Positions 32,518-45,156 of a DNA stretch of 64,000 bases are shown in pieces. The notes beneath the pieces were generated by a model. That model saw only the letters and a program-made list of their open reading frames with translations. It did no database searches and had not been told where the DNA came from. Source of the stretch: Agrypnia vestita (Eukaryota; Arthropoda; Insecta; Trichoptera; Phryganeidae); assembly GCA_016648135.1 (NCBI GenBank), contig JADDOH010023187.1, forward strand, positions 471,225 to 535,224, in the 5' to 3' direction. The position numbers were made by a program, and so were the translations under genes. Position 1 is the stretch's first letter. The number at the start of each line of letters is the position of its first letter.

Positions 32518-33376
32518 GGGGAGGGGTAAGGTATTTTTTTTTGTATTTATTTTTATTTTTGTTACAGAATGCATAATATCTCAAGAATATTGTGTCAAAT
32601 TTTCAAGTCGATTGGAACAAAATTGGCGAAGTTATGAGTATTTTTATACCTGGCGAATTTTTATAACTACCCGACCCTAATGCAGTGGATTCGTTCAAAC
32701 ACACGTACAGCGCTCTTCCCGAGGATGTTTTGAATGGCATTAAGCCTATCCTTTATGGACCTGGCATTGATGATTCAGTGTGAGGTAAGCCGATAAAATT
32801 TTCTTATGAACGTTTTATACCAGATTTTTAGTGTTCAAAACTTTAAAGCGTTTTCCCCACAACTAACGTTTTCAAAGTCGGTGTCCCTCATAACTTCAAA
32901 ACTACTGCACCGATCCTTTTGAACACTATTTCTGTAAATAATTTACGAGGTAACGCTGGAGAGTTTTTTTCAAATTTGTTGATAATTTATATTTTTTAAT
33001 AACAAATTAGCAGATTTTTTCGCAAAAAATCGCGTTTTTCCCTTCAGTGTCCCAAAAAAGTGAAAAATTGAAATTTCGAAAAACCCTCCCAGCGTTACCT
33101 GGGGAAAACTATTATCTAGCGAATGAACTTTGATTTTCAGATGATCCAGCACCGAGTTATGAGGGACACCGCAATTCTATTTTTTTCCGAGACACGTCCG
33201 AATAATTGCTGCCATTGCCGTATTTTTTAACATTTCTTCTTGAAAATTTTACACAATATTCTTCGAATGTTATACTTTAATTAATCATTAGTTTTAATAA
33301 AGAAATTTTAACTGTGTCGTCACAAAAAATTCACAAAAAAATGCCTTTTTTTGTAGGAATTAACCTTACCCCCCCC
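32518..33376 (+). mobile_element. deletion derivative of Mutator-domain transposon, TTAA-flanked
   Basis: The left end is GGGGAGGGGTAAGGTATTTT and the right end read inward is GGGGGGGGTAAGGTTAATTC. TTAA lies immediately outside both (32514-32517 and 33377-33380). A fused remnant of the transposase C-terminus survives inside (32673-32783). The right half (about 33000-33376) is nearly the same as 56938-57249 plus 59761-59846, a third copy of the family. With no transposase core, it must have moved using protein from a copy like that at 54074-56847. Confidence 0.7.
32673..32783 (+). pseudogene. Mutator-like transposase C-terminus with internal deletion
   Basis: The frame reads SALPEDVLNGIKPI and passes directly to LYGPGIDDSV then stop. 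In the longer copy the same two motifs (PLPDDVLKIMKPIYEDL and LYGPGIDDDL) are separated by more than 110 codons. The join is in frame, which shows a clean internal deletion that still kept the terminal motif and the stop. Confidence 0.7.
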
Positions 33377-33380
33377 TTAA

Positions 33381-36300
33381 ATTAAACTTTGTAATGCACA
33401 CACATTGAATTATATTTATCACTACCTCTCACCACCAGATGTAATCAATAACTCATCTAAATATAGAAATTTTGTCAAATTATTTGAGTAGAGTAGCGAG
33501 TGGCGTAGCGTAGAGGATTTTTTCGGTCCTTAGGGGAAAAATATTGAGGATGGGAGACATCTGGCGGAACGTGATGTTGTTCGTGAATTTTTTCTCAGAA
33601 TTCAAGTTCTCAAGGATTCCGATGGTTCCGAAACTGTACATTATTTATCCTTTATGAGGAACAGAGTGCAGTAATATTATCATTGTCGAAAGATGGTTGG
33701 AGAATTACGAGAAGTTGTTCTTTAGGCGACCGTGATGTTCCTTTTTTGAATTTCACGTAGGTTATGTAGTGAACCAATCGAATATATCAATCCAATAGAT
33801 CGAATGTAATCTCTTGTGAACACGCTACTTAACACATCTTCTTATGCAGTTCCTAGAAGGTCATTTGAATTCTGTTTCTCAAAATGATAACTTGTCTTCT
33901 TTTTTGTGGATCGAGTGGTCGTTAAGCTCGTCTTGAATAATAGAGATCGAGGGTTCGCAAACTACATTTAATTTATGGCTAAATTAATAATGGCGCTTTG
34001 CTTTGAGTGTCTGTTTCATGTAGGGCTCTTTCATGATCTCGAGATAAACTGTTAAATAACTATCCATCAGATATTTTTTCTGAATATTAAGTCGCCATTT
34101 TCAGTCGTAATTTTTTATTATATCGACACATCTTTAAACATTTTGTTATCTATAGGATAAGATAATTGTAAAGAATACATTTTGTTTGTCGAATAATGTC
34201 AATTTAGATTTAATAACAAGATGTTATTTTATGTTCGAATTTTTATTTACAAATTTTTTTATATACAAAATGAGGAAAATAAGAGAAGAAAATAAATAAA
34301 GCCATCGCAATTTTCAATATTTTTATTACAGTATTATAAATACTGGTTACTCCATTGTCACAATATAAATATAGTACAATATTATTTATATTAGTTATCA
34401 TTTTCAGATTTTTCAATTTTTATCGATAACATAGTTTTTTCTTTAATATACTCTGAAAATAACAATCCCCACAATGCGATTCGTCAAAAATGTGATTAAA
34501 AAAGTATTGGAAAGGAAAATATGACTCGAAAACTCTACGTTCAAGCAGTACTTAAACCAATTATGTAACATTTAATTAACAGACATCTCAATTTGAAAGT
34601 ACAATCGCAACAAAAGTCGAGCATTTCTTGGATCAAGCTTGGGTTGACTCGGTCAAAAATACGTTTTCTAAGTGAGGAAATGAAATTTATTTGGAATGAT
34701 TATATATTTAATTAGTAGAAAATTATGAAGACAGTTTTTTATTCCTCTGGAAATTTTCATCGCTTCTCTATTTACAGAAGAAACTGAATTAATTCAATAA
34801 GCAACAAAACATGAATTAAATTAGTGAATAAAAATTAGATCTAACTTGAAAAAAATCTACAGATCTTAGAAAACGTCCTTTTAATCCGAAAACAAAATCA
34901 TTGTCAGTAATTCCTTAAAAACCATAAAATTTTCAAATGCAAATATAAGCATAATAATAATATTTTGATAGTTATATTTTCATACTAAAAGGCAATATAT
35001 ACTCACGGCATCTCGTATCGATATATTTAATTTAAAACATCCAAAGTATTTTTTGAAATTTTTCAATGTTATGTTAAGTATACATTTAGTTATATATATT
35101 GTCAAAAATGGAATGGTTCAGATCAATCTTTATCAACACAACTGTAAAAAAGGAATATGTACTCCAACTGAATGTAAAAATTTTACAAAAATCATACGAA
35201 CTAGGATAAAGAGTACGTTGATTGATAGAAGTGCGTGTCTTTTTATTTCAGAATGTTTTGTGTAGAATGATTGGTTTTTGGATATGAATCTTTTCATTGG
35301 CTTGGTCCCTGTTTCTATTTTATAATGAAAATGGATTAGAAGAACAGTTAGATTTTTTCAAAATATAACCCAGATGTAGTTTAAATTTATCTTTAAATTT
35401 AAACGCGCGCCAAAACAAATTTATAAAACTTTTGTAAGATATTAACGAGATGACTTTCTGAGGGTGTTTCGTGAAAAAATCGAAATGTTCCGAAAAATGA
35501 AAAGAAAATAAACAATTACGTATATCATGGCATACAGCTGATTCGTGTTCTAAACACTTAGTTTTTTAAACCAATTCACCTAATTTTTAACATTAAAATT
35601 CCAATTAAGTTTATTTTTAGCTGACTCAGTCTTAATTAAAATGTCGCGTGGCGACAGCCTCTATTAAAGCCTCTTTGAAACACTTTTCACTTCCGAAATC
35701 ACAACCTTTATATTTAAATTTTTAAATTTTTACAATGCCAATTATATTGATACAACAATCGCCCGTTTAGTAACGCTGGCGTCACTTTAATATGTATAAC
35801 GTTTCAAATCCCTTCAACAAACACGACCTCCAGTAAACCTACAAACAATTTTAAATATTGACAATCAGAAAACAATGCACCATCGTTGAACACACAATTC
35901 CATTATCTCTAAAGAAGTTTCATTACAATTTTGCTCGCAAATTATTTCGATCCGTAAATTTTGAAATTTTTGGTTGACAAGAGTCGGCCCTATGCCATTA
36001 ATGTTCAGTGCCTAAATAAATATGCATTTTATAATTTTAATCAAAGATTTGAAGTTACTTTCTGAGAGCGCCCTAACGCATATATTCATTCAATGTATAT
36101 TAAAATAAACAAAAAAAGATTTATGATGTAAATATATCTTTTGTATATATGTACCTACTCATCGTATATTATACATTTATTCTTAAGCAGAATTACTTAT
36201 TTTACATATTTTTTAATTGTAATAACCGTGAAAGATGAAAAGTGGTGAAATGTAGTGACCCAGGTTTGCTCTCAGAAAGTGGGGTGATTATGTCACTGTG

Positions 36301-38034
36301 GGTATATTTTCAGCTGTCGATTGATTGAATTCACTTATGCATATATTACACATAAACTAGTGTTCCTCAAATGAAAACAAAAATGTTGAACTTGAAAGTG
36401 AACACCCATTTGTCAATGAGTTACATACACACTACTCAATCGTAACGGAAAAATGATTTCTTATTATAATATTTATAATAAGTATAACACAATATTTCAA
36501 TATGATAATAGTTGAAGACAGTACTTATGTTGATAATTATAGTAGATTTAATAATTTTATATATAATGCATACACAGACACACTCACAACAGAAATCGTG
36601 TGCAATATAAAGGTGTTTTTTTAATATATAAAAAATATTTTCCTAGCAATCAGTTTCTATATTTAAAATACATAAAAAAAGCTAAACGCTTAAATGTAAA
36701 TACAATAAAAAATGAAATCATATTGCAACTATAACGTATGGATAGCTACATTTAATGCGAAATTAAAATAAAATGCTGTTTCAATATTTACAGGGCGACT
36801 GCCTTTGTTCAGAAGACTCGTCTTCTTTGAAAATTCAATAAATTATCTATAATAACATTTTAACAATAATTTCTCAATATTTCATATAATTAATAATCAT
36901 AAAACTTGTACCAGTATGAAAAATGAAACTATTAAAATAAATTATTTATATAACACATTAAAAAGTAATTGTAACACAGAACAATCTAAACGTTTAAGTA
37001 ATTCTCGAGGTTTTTTATTAAACAATAATTATATATTCAAAGGGTTTCAAATATTATAAAAATAACACGTAAAATAAATTGTATGAAAATGAATAAAAAA
37101 ATAGACTGAACACATCGTGCCCACTAATAATGGGGTGAAAATGTCGGATGGAGGGAATTATATTTTAAAGGTTTAAGATACGAAAGGTTTCTGTATGTGA
37201 CATAAACAGGAAACGTTATCGGTACAGCTACATGGTTCATTGTTGCTTCGGGGTGGCGATTTATTTATTTATTTATTCGTGATAGAGTGGAATGTAGATA
37301 ATGGGATGTGAATAAATTCGCTTTCTTGGAAAAGATATCTAAAAATTAAAATATTACGTATATAAAATAAATTGTTCGAAACTATGTTTTAAAACAAGAA
37401 TATTTTATCGCACAAATTTATACATTTAATCATATTTAATATATGAATCTTCGCCAGCCGACACAATAGTAAAGGAAGAATATATTCAAACAATAAAGGA
37501 TAGTTAAGATATTACACATGTTTATACAATCAATTCAATTTTGTCTTACACAAGTTGTTTCATTAGTTTTGTTGTGTCAGCATTCGGACATAAAAATGTT
37601 TACTTTTGTCAAATTATGAAACATTTCAACAGATTTAAACAAATAATGTTTTATAGGCACATACCTAACCTAAAGAGCGTACAAATAATCAATATATCAC
37701 GTGCTTTTCATTGGGGGCGTATACAATAGTTTTCAACACCAAATATCTGTGTTTACGATACTTCAATAGATAAATAGTATGTATATTTATTTGTAAATTT
37801 GATATTTATGTCACAAAGTGAAATTTTTGGACCACAAAAAATAACGACAGGTGAGTTGTAAGTTTAATATAAAAAAGAGAATAATAATTATAATGATAAA
37901 AAGTAGCATTATCTTTAATTTTTTTTGATAATAACTAGATATCACATTGAGAAAAATGGAAATTTATGTGTTTAAAAAACATTAAAAATTAGAGTGTTTA
38001 AAATTGCACATAATTTTGAACACATACTAAGTTT
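33381..38034. other. long AT-rich intergenic region
   Basis: About 4.6 kb of very AT-rich DNA with no supported gene, no recognised transposon ends and no long open frame. Part of it could be downstream DNA or distal 3'UTR of E93, which is transcribed toward it from the right. Nothing in the sequence decides this. Confidence 0.4.
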
Positions 38035-38330
38035 CCTAACGGCGCGCGCAGCGGGCGAGCCGCCATCTTGGCAGCCGAGTGACAGATAAAAGGGCGGCAA
38101 AACACTGAGCCGCTCGAGGCCGCCGCTGCGCGCGCCCGGCGCGTCATTAGACGCTTCTACAAACAATTTGACCATCCTAGCTGTGATTTAACATGACTTA
38201 CATAAATATTTTACCTAGCTACTGATAGTAAACCACCACACCGCGCCGGTGCCTCGAGGGATGTCACGCTCCTCGCCCGTGGCGGCGCGGCCTTTCGGTG
38301 GTTCTTGTATTGGGTAGGTACTCGATTAAA
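38035..38330. other. GC-rich patch downstream of E93
   Basis: Two GC-rich blocks (38040-38155 and 38235-38300) with many CpGs, in contrast to the AT-rich DNA around them. Open frames here are not convincing. It may be a conserved part of the E93 3'UTR or a regulatory element. Composition is the only evidence. Confidence 0.3.
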
Positions 38331-40979
38331 ACTAAATGTTAACCTAATACACTTAATAATATATCAATTACTATGTAATGATGTAGATTTTGTTTGTTAG
38401 AGCGTCGGCGACGACGGGGCCACGACATAACATTTAAAACTGCATTGAAAAATACAAAAGTGTTTCTGGCACATAATTGGTTGGAATGTAATATTGTGAT
38501 TTACAGGTTCCAATGGTTACAATGTACAGTTGAAGCAACGCAGTTGCGGGATGTCGCTCAGCACGTTTACTCGGTATGATATACTTTTTAAGAATAATTT
38601 TAGGTAAATTTAAGACAGACTTTTAAACCAAAGATCGGGAGCTCTAACCCCCAAAAGCACCAAACATTTAAGATTACTTGCTCGCGCTCCGCGAATGATA
38701 TTTTGTTAAGTATCCATAATTATACGAACAATAAATCCAAAAATAACTATATTCCAACATTTCATCTAAACTGAGTACATCTCACCACGGTTCTATGGAT
38801 ATGTTTATGTCGATAACATAAAAATACTTGGTCCGATGGAATATGATCGGTCCACAGCGATCGCGGCTTACTGTAAATATTATGATCTTACATCTGAATC
38901 ATTTATTATCCAATAACTGATTACTGCTTTGTAATTAATATTATTGTATCTTTGCGTGTGTATTTGGTTTATTGAGATATTTTGAATCCGGTTTGAGAAA
39001 AATAAGCCCTCACAAAGGAATCCAACTTCCATCCTGAGCAAAATCGAAACTAAACTGTTTGTTTTTCTCATTTTAAAATGTAAGCTAATTAAATAGACTC
39101 GAATCAGTCTATTAAATTATGTACACAATAAATAAACACTTCAGCCGCGGAATGAAAGATTGGCTTTTCTAGAGGGAGTGGAAGGATCTCGGTGACCATG
39201 ATTTGGTAAGGGTTTCCACCAGTAGTTCACTCCAAGAATGCGCAAGAAGTGTTATGAATCTAGTTAAATGGTAGAAAATAATTTCTGATGCGGTGTTGAC
39301 AGCACTACGCTTGCAAAGCGACTGAAGTTACGGATGGTACATATGTAAATATTAAAATAGAGTTTTACGGCTCAAAGCCCAATATGCAAGATACGAAATA
39401 ACTTATTTAAAGTAAGTACTAGGGTAAATTATTACGTTATAATAAGTTATCACCGACAACACTAGAAGCAATGTGACGTTTAAAAGAGCGGCAATTGCGT
39501 ATTGGCGATTGGTGATGAATACTTTTTACAAACTTCAACTCTTAGGTAGGTCTAATCACAACACAAGCAGGAATATAAGTTAAATGAACATGGATGGTGT
39601 GTTGGATTCATTTGCTGCAAGCGGGCTCTAACAGTCGGTATCGGTTGGGTTTCGGTAGGGTGTAGTGAGGTTCTTCCAAAGAGGGATTTGTTTAATGGCA
39701 ACGCGCAAAGGGCTTGGCGTACTTACGATATTACTTAATCAACTTTTCCACACATAAAATGTATTTTTAATCTTAAAGAAAAAATAAGCAATGTACATAT
39801 AATTTTGACTTGACTGAGATGAAGTTTGTGAAGGATATACATTTCTTGAAATTAATTAATTTTTATAGACTCCGGACAGAACAGCAATAATTTTGAAAGG
39901 ACTGTTTTGTGTCCACGAACAATGTTTAAAACTATATAAAACCTTTACTAAAGATACCTTCAATCGTTTGTAAAGAAACAATCATTTTATGATTACAATT
40001 ATCATGTGTAAAAATATTTTTGTACAGTAGAACAAGTGATATGCTATTTTGGAAAATATGTACCGTTAAATAAATGGAAACGTGAGGTTAAGTGATATCG
40101 TACAGTACTGCCCTCTCGCGTTGCCCCAGACAACTGAATTATTGACGTTACATCATAAATACCAGTACATAATCAATCTTATATCTCTCCGTTATAAAAA
40201 AAAACAAATCTCCCTCTTAAGGTATATAGATATATATACTAACTTTATATATATGTATATAATTAATGGTGTAAATATAACAAATATGTTACTGTTTAAT
40301 CGATCTAATTGCACTTCTTTGTTTTAATTAAAAACAAGTTAAAGATTCTGTTTTAACTTTTTACAAAACACCCTCCGCCACATCATTTACATTTAATAAG
40401 TTTCATTTGTTTTCTTTTTGCTAAATATAAGTTAACTACGAACTATCCCCTCTGACACCTAAGATATTTTTAGAGAAAATATACATTCAAAATTTTGGTA
40501 AATCACAGATAGACATAATTTTTTTTTAATCCAGATCACTGTCGCAGTTGATCGCAAATTTTTAAATATTTTTTTATAATAATTAGAGTTTTAGTTTATC
40601 CTCGAAAGCAGTCGCAACTTTTTTAACTTTATGAAATTTGTAAATACTATATGAGATACAAACTTTATAGAAAACTCGCTCAGATATTTCCTGTTTAAAG
40701 AATTTCTAATATAATGTTATATTCGGTGAGGTATACGATACTTTCAAGACACATAGACAAATTTTGATTAATTTTACACGAACATCGACGTAAGTAGTAT
40801 GGGGGTATACAGTATTATATATAGAATACAATGATTTCAGCCGAAATACACCAAACGTACATTAATATTAGAGATTATGTATAATTTTGAACGCCAAACA
40901 CTTATAAATGCATACATTATAACACGTTTTTTAAGATAAATTTTGATAAATGTATAGATTCAAGAGAGATAGAACATCA
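38331..40979. other. AT-rich DNA downstream of E93, possible 3'UTR
   Basis: Several AATAAA signals occur on the minus strand, but none can be chosen as the true polyadenylation site from sequence alone. No coding sequence was supported. Confidence 0.35.
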
Positions 40980-41289
40980 AAAATATCGCGTCTCGAATGG
41001 AAAAATGTAATTACGCCATCGGCCGCCGAGTCCGTGATGCTGGAAGCGGCCAGAATGTAAACTTTAACATTTTCAACCGAACTTCTCGTCTCGGGATCGC
41101 TCCTTTATATAATCCTCTAGCCACCTACACGCACAACGACTCGCGCGCACTGGAGTTTCCCGGAGAACTGCGGTGAATTTTTCCCGCTGGTTCCGGCGTG
41201 GCGCCGATCTTCAGCGCGGCAACCGTGACGAAAATATTTTTACATCTATATTTTACACATCGCAACCGCGTTTGAAGTCGTCCCGTCCT
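40980..41289 (-). other. E93 proximal 3'UTR (presumed)
   Basis: The composition stays GC-richer than the flanking DNA for about 300 bp after the E93 stop codon, which suggests transcribed sequence. No microRNA seed match was assigned. Confidence 0.4.
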
Positions 41290-43193
41290 CTAGGAGGGGT
41301 TGGGCGGAGGCGGGGCGGCCTCCCGGGCGCGCAGCCTCCGCGCCGCTTCCCGCATCTCCTCGGCCAGCAGCAGGTCGTCGGGCCGCAGCCGTCTCCGGCC
41401 CGCCTCGCCCGCCTCGCCCTCCGCCTCGCCGCCGCTCCGCTGCCCGGGCCGCTCCAGACTGGACCTGATGATCCCCTCCAGGAACGCGCCGTTGGCCCCC
41501 GACGTCCCCTCGTACAGATCGGCCATCTCTCTCGCCGACTCGCCGCTCCTCGCCGGGCCGGGATGCCTCGCCGATTCCTCCTGCAGCCTCTGCATCATCT
41601 GCGAGGCGGCGAAGAAGGATTCGGTGTTCGGAGGAAAGCTCCCGGAGGTACCGGGATTCCTCTGCGAAAACTCTACCGGCAATCCTGGAAAAGGAGGCGC
41701 GTGAGGCCAAAAGGGGAAGGGCGTGGGATTGTATCCCAGTCCTATGTTTCCATCGAAAATGGGTGGCATTTTTAGTCCGTTCGGAGAGCTGGCGGGGAAA
41801 TTTGGTTTTGTCGGGGGTTTCTGCATTACCTTGGGCTTTTCGGCTCGCAGTACGCCGGCGCCTGGAATGTCCGCGGGCTTGCTGGCGCTCGGAGCCTGCA
41901 ACTTGTCATCCGGGTTGGGATTCTTAGGTTCTCGTTTCCTCGGTCGCATCAGATGCCTCTCTTTAACTTTGTACTCGAGTGTAGAGTGCGGTACGCCGTA
42001 ATAACTTCCCGCGCGGTGAACGGACATTTCTCCTCTCTGGACAGCCTTCACAGCCTCTACGAGGCTATCTCTATCGTAATTTCTGTACTTTCCTCTTTTT
42101 GGTCGTGTGCCTTTCCCCCCTGTCGTGTTATTTTGCTGGTTTTGGGATCCAGAGTTGTTGGAACCAAAACTTCTCGTAAGGTCGTGACTAGTGAGGTTTT
42201 TGATAACAGATATACCTTGCCCTCCTACAGGAGGCGTCATGCCGCCACGTTTGAAAGCGTTCAAGCCCTCCATTGCATCCATTCCCGAAGAGTTTATCTT
42301 TAAATGGCTCATATCGCTGTTATGATTTAAAGATGGGCCGTGCTGCTGGAACTTTTGACTGATGCTCTTGGCGATGACGTCTTTCAAAGAGAACATTCCT
42401 TTGATGTGACTCATGGATGGAGAGAGGCGATCGGAAGGGCGGGAGGATGGAGATGCATCTTGATGAGGACTGCGGCTGAAGTAAGGGAGAGGTGGTGTGG
42501 CGGGGCCGGGGAAGGTTTCACTCCCGTTTTTCCCGGAACTGCTTCCCTGAGCCAACGGTTTGAAGGACGGAATTTTGAGAATGACGTTAGACGGTGACTC
42601 TCTAGACTCTCCACCTGTTTGGTCCACCTCCATTGCTACGTCTTCGGGTGAATCAGTTTTCCTGCAAGGAGTTGCTCTATCGTTCCTCGTAATTACGGAA
42701 CTTGCCGACGAGCTCTGTCTGGAGAATATTCTTTTGTTCATTGCTAAATCTTCTTCAGATTCAGTTTGTTTACCGTTGTTAAGATGTTCCCGTTTCATGA
42801 GTTGTTCTTTTAAAATATTATGCCGTTCCTCCGCTAAGAGTCTTACTATTTCCGGCATCATGGGTACCCCGCTGTTTTCCTCGGGTTTGGGAATAGGTGC
42901 TCCGAGCCCACTGGCCATGAGGAGGGACTGAATATAGCTGTTGACATTTTGTTCCGGTGTCGACCAAGGTTCGGGAGCAGCTTCCCTCTTCGGACTCTCC
43001 ATATCGAAGAACTTTTGCCCTCCTTTTTGCAACAAGGAACGGAGGTTCTCCGACTGGTCATAGGTTTGATATCGCATGATATCTTGCATCGTCAACAGTG
43101 GTCTCGGAAGTTCCCTGTCTTCCTCTTTGTCTTCGTCCATTATTGAATCTTTATCATCGTCCACATCATCGGTGATGTCATTGGAGTCTTCTG
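41290..43193 (-). CDS. E93: E93 terminal coding exon with second Pipsqueak domain
   Basis: The acceptor region is TTTTTGTTTCAGCAG, a tandem NAGNAG site, so the exon begins at 43193 or 43190. The first residues are (A)[20 protein letters not shown]. Landmarks by position: [13 protein letters not shown] at about 43107-43069, LRSLL at about 43044-43030, the second Pipsqueak domain at about 42099-41941 (from [11 protein letters not shown] to VKERHL), [15 protein letters not shown] near 41720, and the stop TAG at 41292-41290. The C-terminal 100 residues are very GC-rich in DNA and Ala/Arg/Glu-rich in protein, which opens several spurious frames on both strands. Confidence 0.93.
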
Positions 43194-45136
43194 CTGAAAC
43201 AAAAAGCTATTATTAATAACAATTTAAATTGTAAAAGAAAAAAAGAATAAAGAAAAGCTAACATTACTAAAAAAACTTTCGATTGCTATTTATTTGAAAA
43301 CAAAAGACACACATACACAACATTTATCAAAATCGAGCACTGCAGAGAAATGATATTGATTATTTCTAAAAATATTTACAAGTTAATGAGTTCCAGAATA
43401 AATGGACAAAGTAATTTTTACACTTCAAATGGCATTGTTATTTTTAAGCACAATTCAGTGAAATATATTTTTTCAGTTTATTCATGAATTTAAACTTAAA
43501 AAGTAATTTTTGTGGCGTATGTACTGATGGCTGCAGATTATTCAATGCGTACTAAATAATATTATGATATACAACTAAGAATTGTTTAGACGGTCCAATT
43601 AAATATTTTTACATTTAAGCATTGCATTGGGTATTAGATGAGTAAGAATCTTCTGCCAGTTTTTCTGTTCTGTCTTTCTTTTCCCTTTTGTAGGGTCCAT
43701 AATTACATCCGATGGACCCTGGGTGTTGGTTATAAATGTACAGAAGGTACCTACTGGTAAAAACAGGGTATGGCGGATACATATACCGTGGCAATACGTG
43801 TCGATGAGTGTTATTGCGTTACGAAACTGAATTTAAAACACTGGACAAATATGTAGACATATGGTAGAACAGGCGGTAAGCAACAAAAATATATAATTAA
43901 TATAAATTAACTTTGTTTAAACCGCTTATTTATTGAAAAAAATCAACATGTTTCAATAAATAAGTGGTTTAAACAAAGTTAATTTATATTAATTATAATT
44001 ATGTTACCACAAAATAAATTTGCTACATTTGAAGAAGAAAAAAAAAAAACAAAAATATATGTTTATTATTGTCTTTTTTCATCCAACCGTTCGTCTTCTT
44101 TGGCCTTAAAGGTGGCAAAATTTGTCTTCGTATGTGCGTGTCGTATTTCAGGTTGTCTCTTAAAATTTTTATGATTTTAAAATATACAGTAAATGCAAAT
44201 CGCACTCCTTTTCGAAAACAAAAAAAATTTTTGAACTTTGTTAAGGATCATTGGTAAACAAAAACCTGTTCATTAAACTCAAATCGAGTTGATTAGCGCT
44301 ACTCGAGTTTCGAGAGTATCAGTGACTCTCATCGACAGATGAAGATATAAACTTTATATCTCCAGTATATTGTCACGAGATTTTAAAGATTTTACAGCAC
44401 AACTTTTACACAAAAGTGGAAATTACTGCAAAGTTTGGCACAATCTATCAGCTTCGCGAAATGTCTAGAACATGGGTCTCTATAAACACACGGGCTGTTT
44501 TGTACTGCGCAATCAGAATCATTTTGACAAACGACCCTAGAACGCAGCGAATTAGGAACAATAATAGACAAGAATAAAACGTAATTTCGATTCAATTCGT
44601 GTCCAGTGATTTAATTTGATTAATAAATCAATCAACACGCGTTGCAACACGTCAGCCCCGATGATGGACCCTACAATAGCAGAATATCCCAGAAAACTAC
44701 AAACAGAAGATTCTGAGCGGCCGTGAAAACACGAGAACATTTATACAAATAACGGATAACGACCCTTGCGTGTGACACGAGCCGCGTGTTGACTGACGGG
44801 CCTCGTTAGCGGCTGGTCGTCGTCAGTGCTGTTGTTGCAATTCCTGCCTAATTAAATAAAGCCACCAGTACCGCGCACCACGACCGAACGCCAGTGCTCT
44901 CATTTGCCCTGTTACCTCTATCGGCAGCACCTGAAAGCTGTCCCGGGAGCCGCGCCTCCCGCTCGCGCTCCAGCTTGTAGACCTTGTTCCTGAGGGTGGA
45001 GCGGGGGATGTTGTAGATGACGGCCGCCCTCCTGGTGCCCAGCCGGCCGGACTGGATGTCCCTCAGGGCCATCTGCAGCTCGGCCTCGGAGTAGGCCCGG
45101 CGGCCGCCCGAGGGCGCTAGGCGCGGCTTGGCTCGG
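41290..45136 (-). CDS. E93: E93 (Eip93F/Mblk-1) transcription factor, 3' two coding exons
   Basis: The minus strand carries two coding exons, 45136-44931 (or -44916) and 43193-41290. Together they give about 700 residues of the C-terminal part of E93. The order is first Pipsqueak helix-turn-helix ([20 protein letters not shown]), acidic stretch, [20 protein letters not shown] block with an LxxLL-type motif (LRSLL), long Ser/Pro-rich region, and second Pipsqueak domain ([20 protein letters not shown], then [13 protein letters not shown]). A Pro-rich and Ala/Arg-rich C-terminus ends ...PPPPNPS. Insect E93 is the ecdysone-induced nuclear DNA-binding factor that specifies adult development at metamorphosis. 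The upstream N-terminal exons were not found up to 64000, so the gene probably extends well beyond the window. No stop or frameshift is seen, so the gene looks intact here. Confidence 0.93.
43194..44915 (-). other. E93 intron
   Basis: The intron between the two Pipsqueak exons is about 1.7 kb. It contains the long palindrome at 43893-43996 and its following repeat module. Otherwise it is AT-rich without other recognised content. Confidence 0.75.
43893..44045. repeat. 45-bp-arm palindrome plus Penelope-like module in E93 intron
   Basis: The arms 43893-43937 and 43952-43996 are reverse complements with a single difference that would be a G-U pair in RNA. They enclose a 14-base loop containing AATCAACATG. 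The right arm continues through TATGTTACCACAAAATAAAT to a GAAGAAGAAAAAA end, matching the 3' end of the repeat at 9130-9254 (TGTCACCACAAAG...GAAGAAGAAAAAA). In the E93 primary transcript it would fold into a very stable hairpin. Confidence 0.7.
44931..45136 (-). CDS. E93: E93 exon with first Pipsqueak domain
   Basis: The acceptor is TTTTCCTCTTCCGCAG before 45136. The exon starts with the last base of a codon and then reads [20 protein letters not shown], followed by [20 protein letters not shown] and [20 protein letters not shown]. This is a Pipsqueak-type helix-turn-helix that binds DNA. Two donors are possible: GTGCTG after 44931 and GTAACA after 44916. Both leave one base, so both join the next exon in frame and differ by five residues (GAADR). 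Strong third-position GC bias contrasts with the intron. No start codon is used here; the MALRD methionine is internal. Confidence 0.9.
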
Positions 45137-45156
45137 CTGCGGAAGAGGAAAATTAC

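Noticed and set aside
41173..43146. Several long open frames on the plus strand and an alternative minus frame over E93
   Set aside because: High GC and Ala/Arg/Pro codon bias open the other frames. Only the E93 frame carries conserved domains.
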